Shown: positions 16,429-17,017 of the stretch, piece by piece | Layout: every line of letters starts with the position of its first letter | Numbering within the stretch: position 1 is the stretch's first letter | Assembly (NCBI GenBank): GCA_002256535.1 | Contig: NMUJ01000027.1 | Location: 1 to 17,017 of the forward strand | Direction of reading: 5' to 3' | Length of the DNA: 17,017 nucleotides | DNA from: Caldifarciminota bacterium 4484_18 | GTDB taxonomy: Bacteria > Hydrothermota > UBA3073 > NMUJ01 | The notes under the pieces: model-generated | Told to the model about the DNA's origin: nothing | What the model saw: the letters and a program-made list of their open reading frames with translations, nothing else | The model's database searches: none | Translations under genes and position numbers: made by a program

Positions 16429-16435
16429 CCTCCTT
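16429..16435 (-). promoter_or_regulatory. Ribosome binding site of the omptin-like gene
   Basis: AAGGAGG lies 6 nt before the ATG at 16422, directly after the stop of the VWA-type gene. Confidence 0.7.
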
Positions 16436-16436
16436 G

Positions 16437-17017
16437 TTACATGGTTATCACTTTATATGCTGTACCTTCGATCACCACAATGATGGATTCACCTATTGCT
16501 ATATGTTATCTTTAAGGTAAAACACCTTATCACCTACCTTTTTGATCGTCACCGTAGGTGGTTCCTCGACCACCACCTCACGTTCCATTGCTCCCAACCC
16601 CTTTGCGATTGCAAACCCCGGTTTGCCTGAGGTTGCCTTCATAAACTCACGTGGAGGTGTCGCCAACACATATCGTTTACGTTCCTCCTCACGTACCAGA
16701 TACGAAGTATACGGTGTGACAATCCCATAGCGTTCACCCAACTCGATGATCTCATCCACCAGCTCCTTACTTTCACCATGCAACCGTATTTCTGACAACA
16801 ACCATGCCACCCGCTTATTCGCCCATATAAGTGGTATGAAATCACAATCTTTTGCCTCAACCGGAAATTCGTATGTCTCCTCAACAACGAACTCCTCACC
16901 CCTTTTTGTACCTTTAAGTATCACCTGTGCCTCACCGCTTCCTCTATATCTACCTGCGATTATGATATCCTGACCATAAAATAGGTCACCCAACTCATGT
17001 GGTTGCAACTTATACAC
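16437..17017 (-). pseudogene. C-terminal part of a VIT/VWA-type protein, 5' end outside window, with an apparent deletion
   Basis: The visible part matches the region after the VWA domain in inter-alpha-trypsin inhibitor heavy-chain-like bacterial proteins: LGDLFYGQDIIIAGRYRGSG, FIPLIWANKRVAWLLSEIRLHGE, and IIELGERYGIVTPYTSYLV. It continues to VGDKVFYLKDN and then meets a stop at 16499. One frame away a plausible end follows: AIGESIIVVIEGTAYKVITM, stopping at 16437. In relatives, as I recall them, the two pieces are separated by about 30 residues. The VIT and VWA domains themselves would lie beyond the window edge. Such proteins are usually exported; the job here is unknown. The omptin-like gene follows 14 nt downstream. 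Confidence 0.75.

Noticed and set aside
1..17017. CRISPR arrays, insertion sequences, tRNA genes
   Set aside because: I saw no regularly spaced repeats, no transposase motifs or terminal inverted repeats, and no tRNA cloverleaf with a TTCGA arm on either strand.

Overview
The window is a stretch of a bacterial chromosome, about 45% GC by eye, with nearly every gene on the minus strand. It suggests an uncultured diderm: it has a complete-style division and cell wall (dcw) cluster, a MurE with the DNPR motif that usually marks meso-diaminopimelate, and an omptin-like beta-barrel protein ending in Phe. I cannot name the phylum. Proteins are recognisable at family level but carry unusual residues at some conserved sites, so the lineage is probably deep or fast-evolving.

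Layout in the direction of minus-strand transcription, right to left. (1) 17017-14989: the C-terminal end of a VIT/VWA-type protein, a broken omptin-like outer-membrane barrel gene, and a small five-helix membrane protein. (2) 14869-11697: a GYD-domain protein, a two-CBS-domain protein and two CPA2-type cation/proton antiporters, possibly one ion-homeostasis unit. (3) A plus-strand island at 11096-11691: a strong-looking promoter, a structured RNA of about 115 nt closed by a long stem and followed by TTTTT, and a small EamA transporter that converges on the antiporters. (4) 11028-8610: a DtxR-type regulator, feoA and feoB, overlapping by 4 nt each, a ferrous iron uptake operon. (5) 8587-1: the dcw cluster, with its own promoter and a textbook MraZ operator, in the order mraZ, STAS-domain gene, rsmH, ftsL, ftsI, murE, mraY, murD, ftsW, murG (cut by the window edge). 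murF is not between murE and mraY.

The most striking property is a recurring defect. At least nine places in seven genes (murD twice, ftsI twice, murE, rsmH, one antiporter, the omptin-like gene, the VWA gene) look like clean internal deletions of roughly 20 to 100 codons. The sequence runs on in recognisable homology on both sides, usually in a different frame. Seven shift the frame and two do not, close to what random lengths give. This is either an artefact (whole-genome amplification chimeras or false contig joins) or real, recent gene decay. Since murD, murE, ftsI and rsmH are normally essential, the artefact reading is the more likely, but MurD also carries substitutions at catalytic motifs that a deletion artefact would not explain.

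The best candidates for something undescribed are the unassigned structured RNA at 11130-11247 and the STAS-domain gene embedded between mraZ and rsmH.
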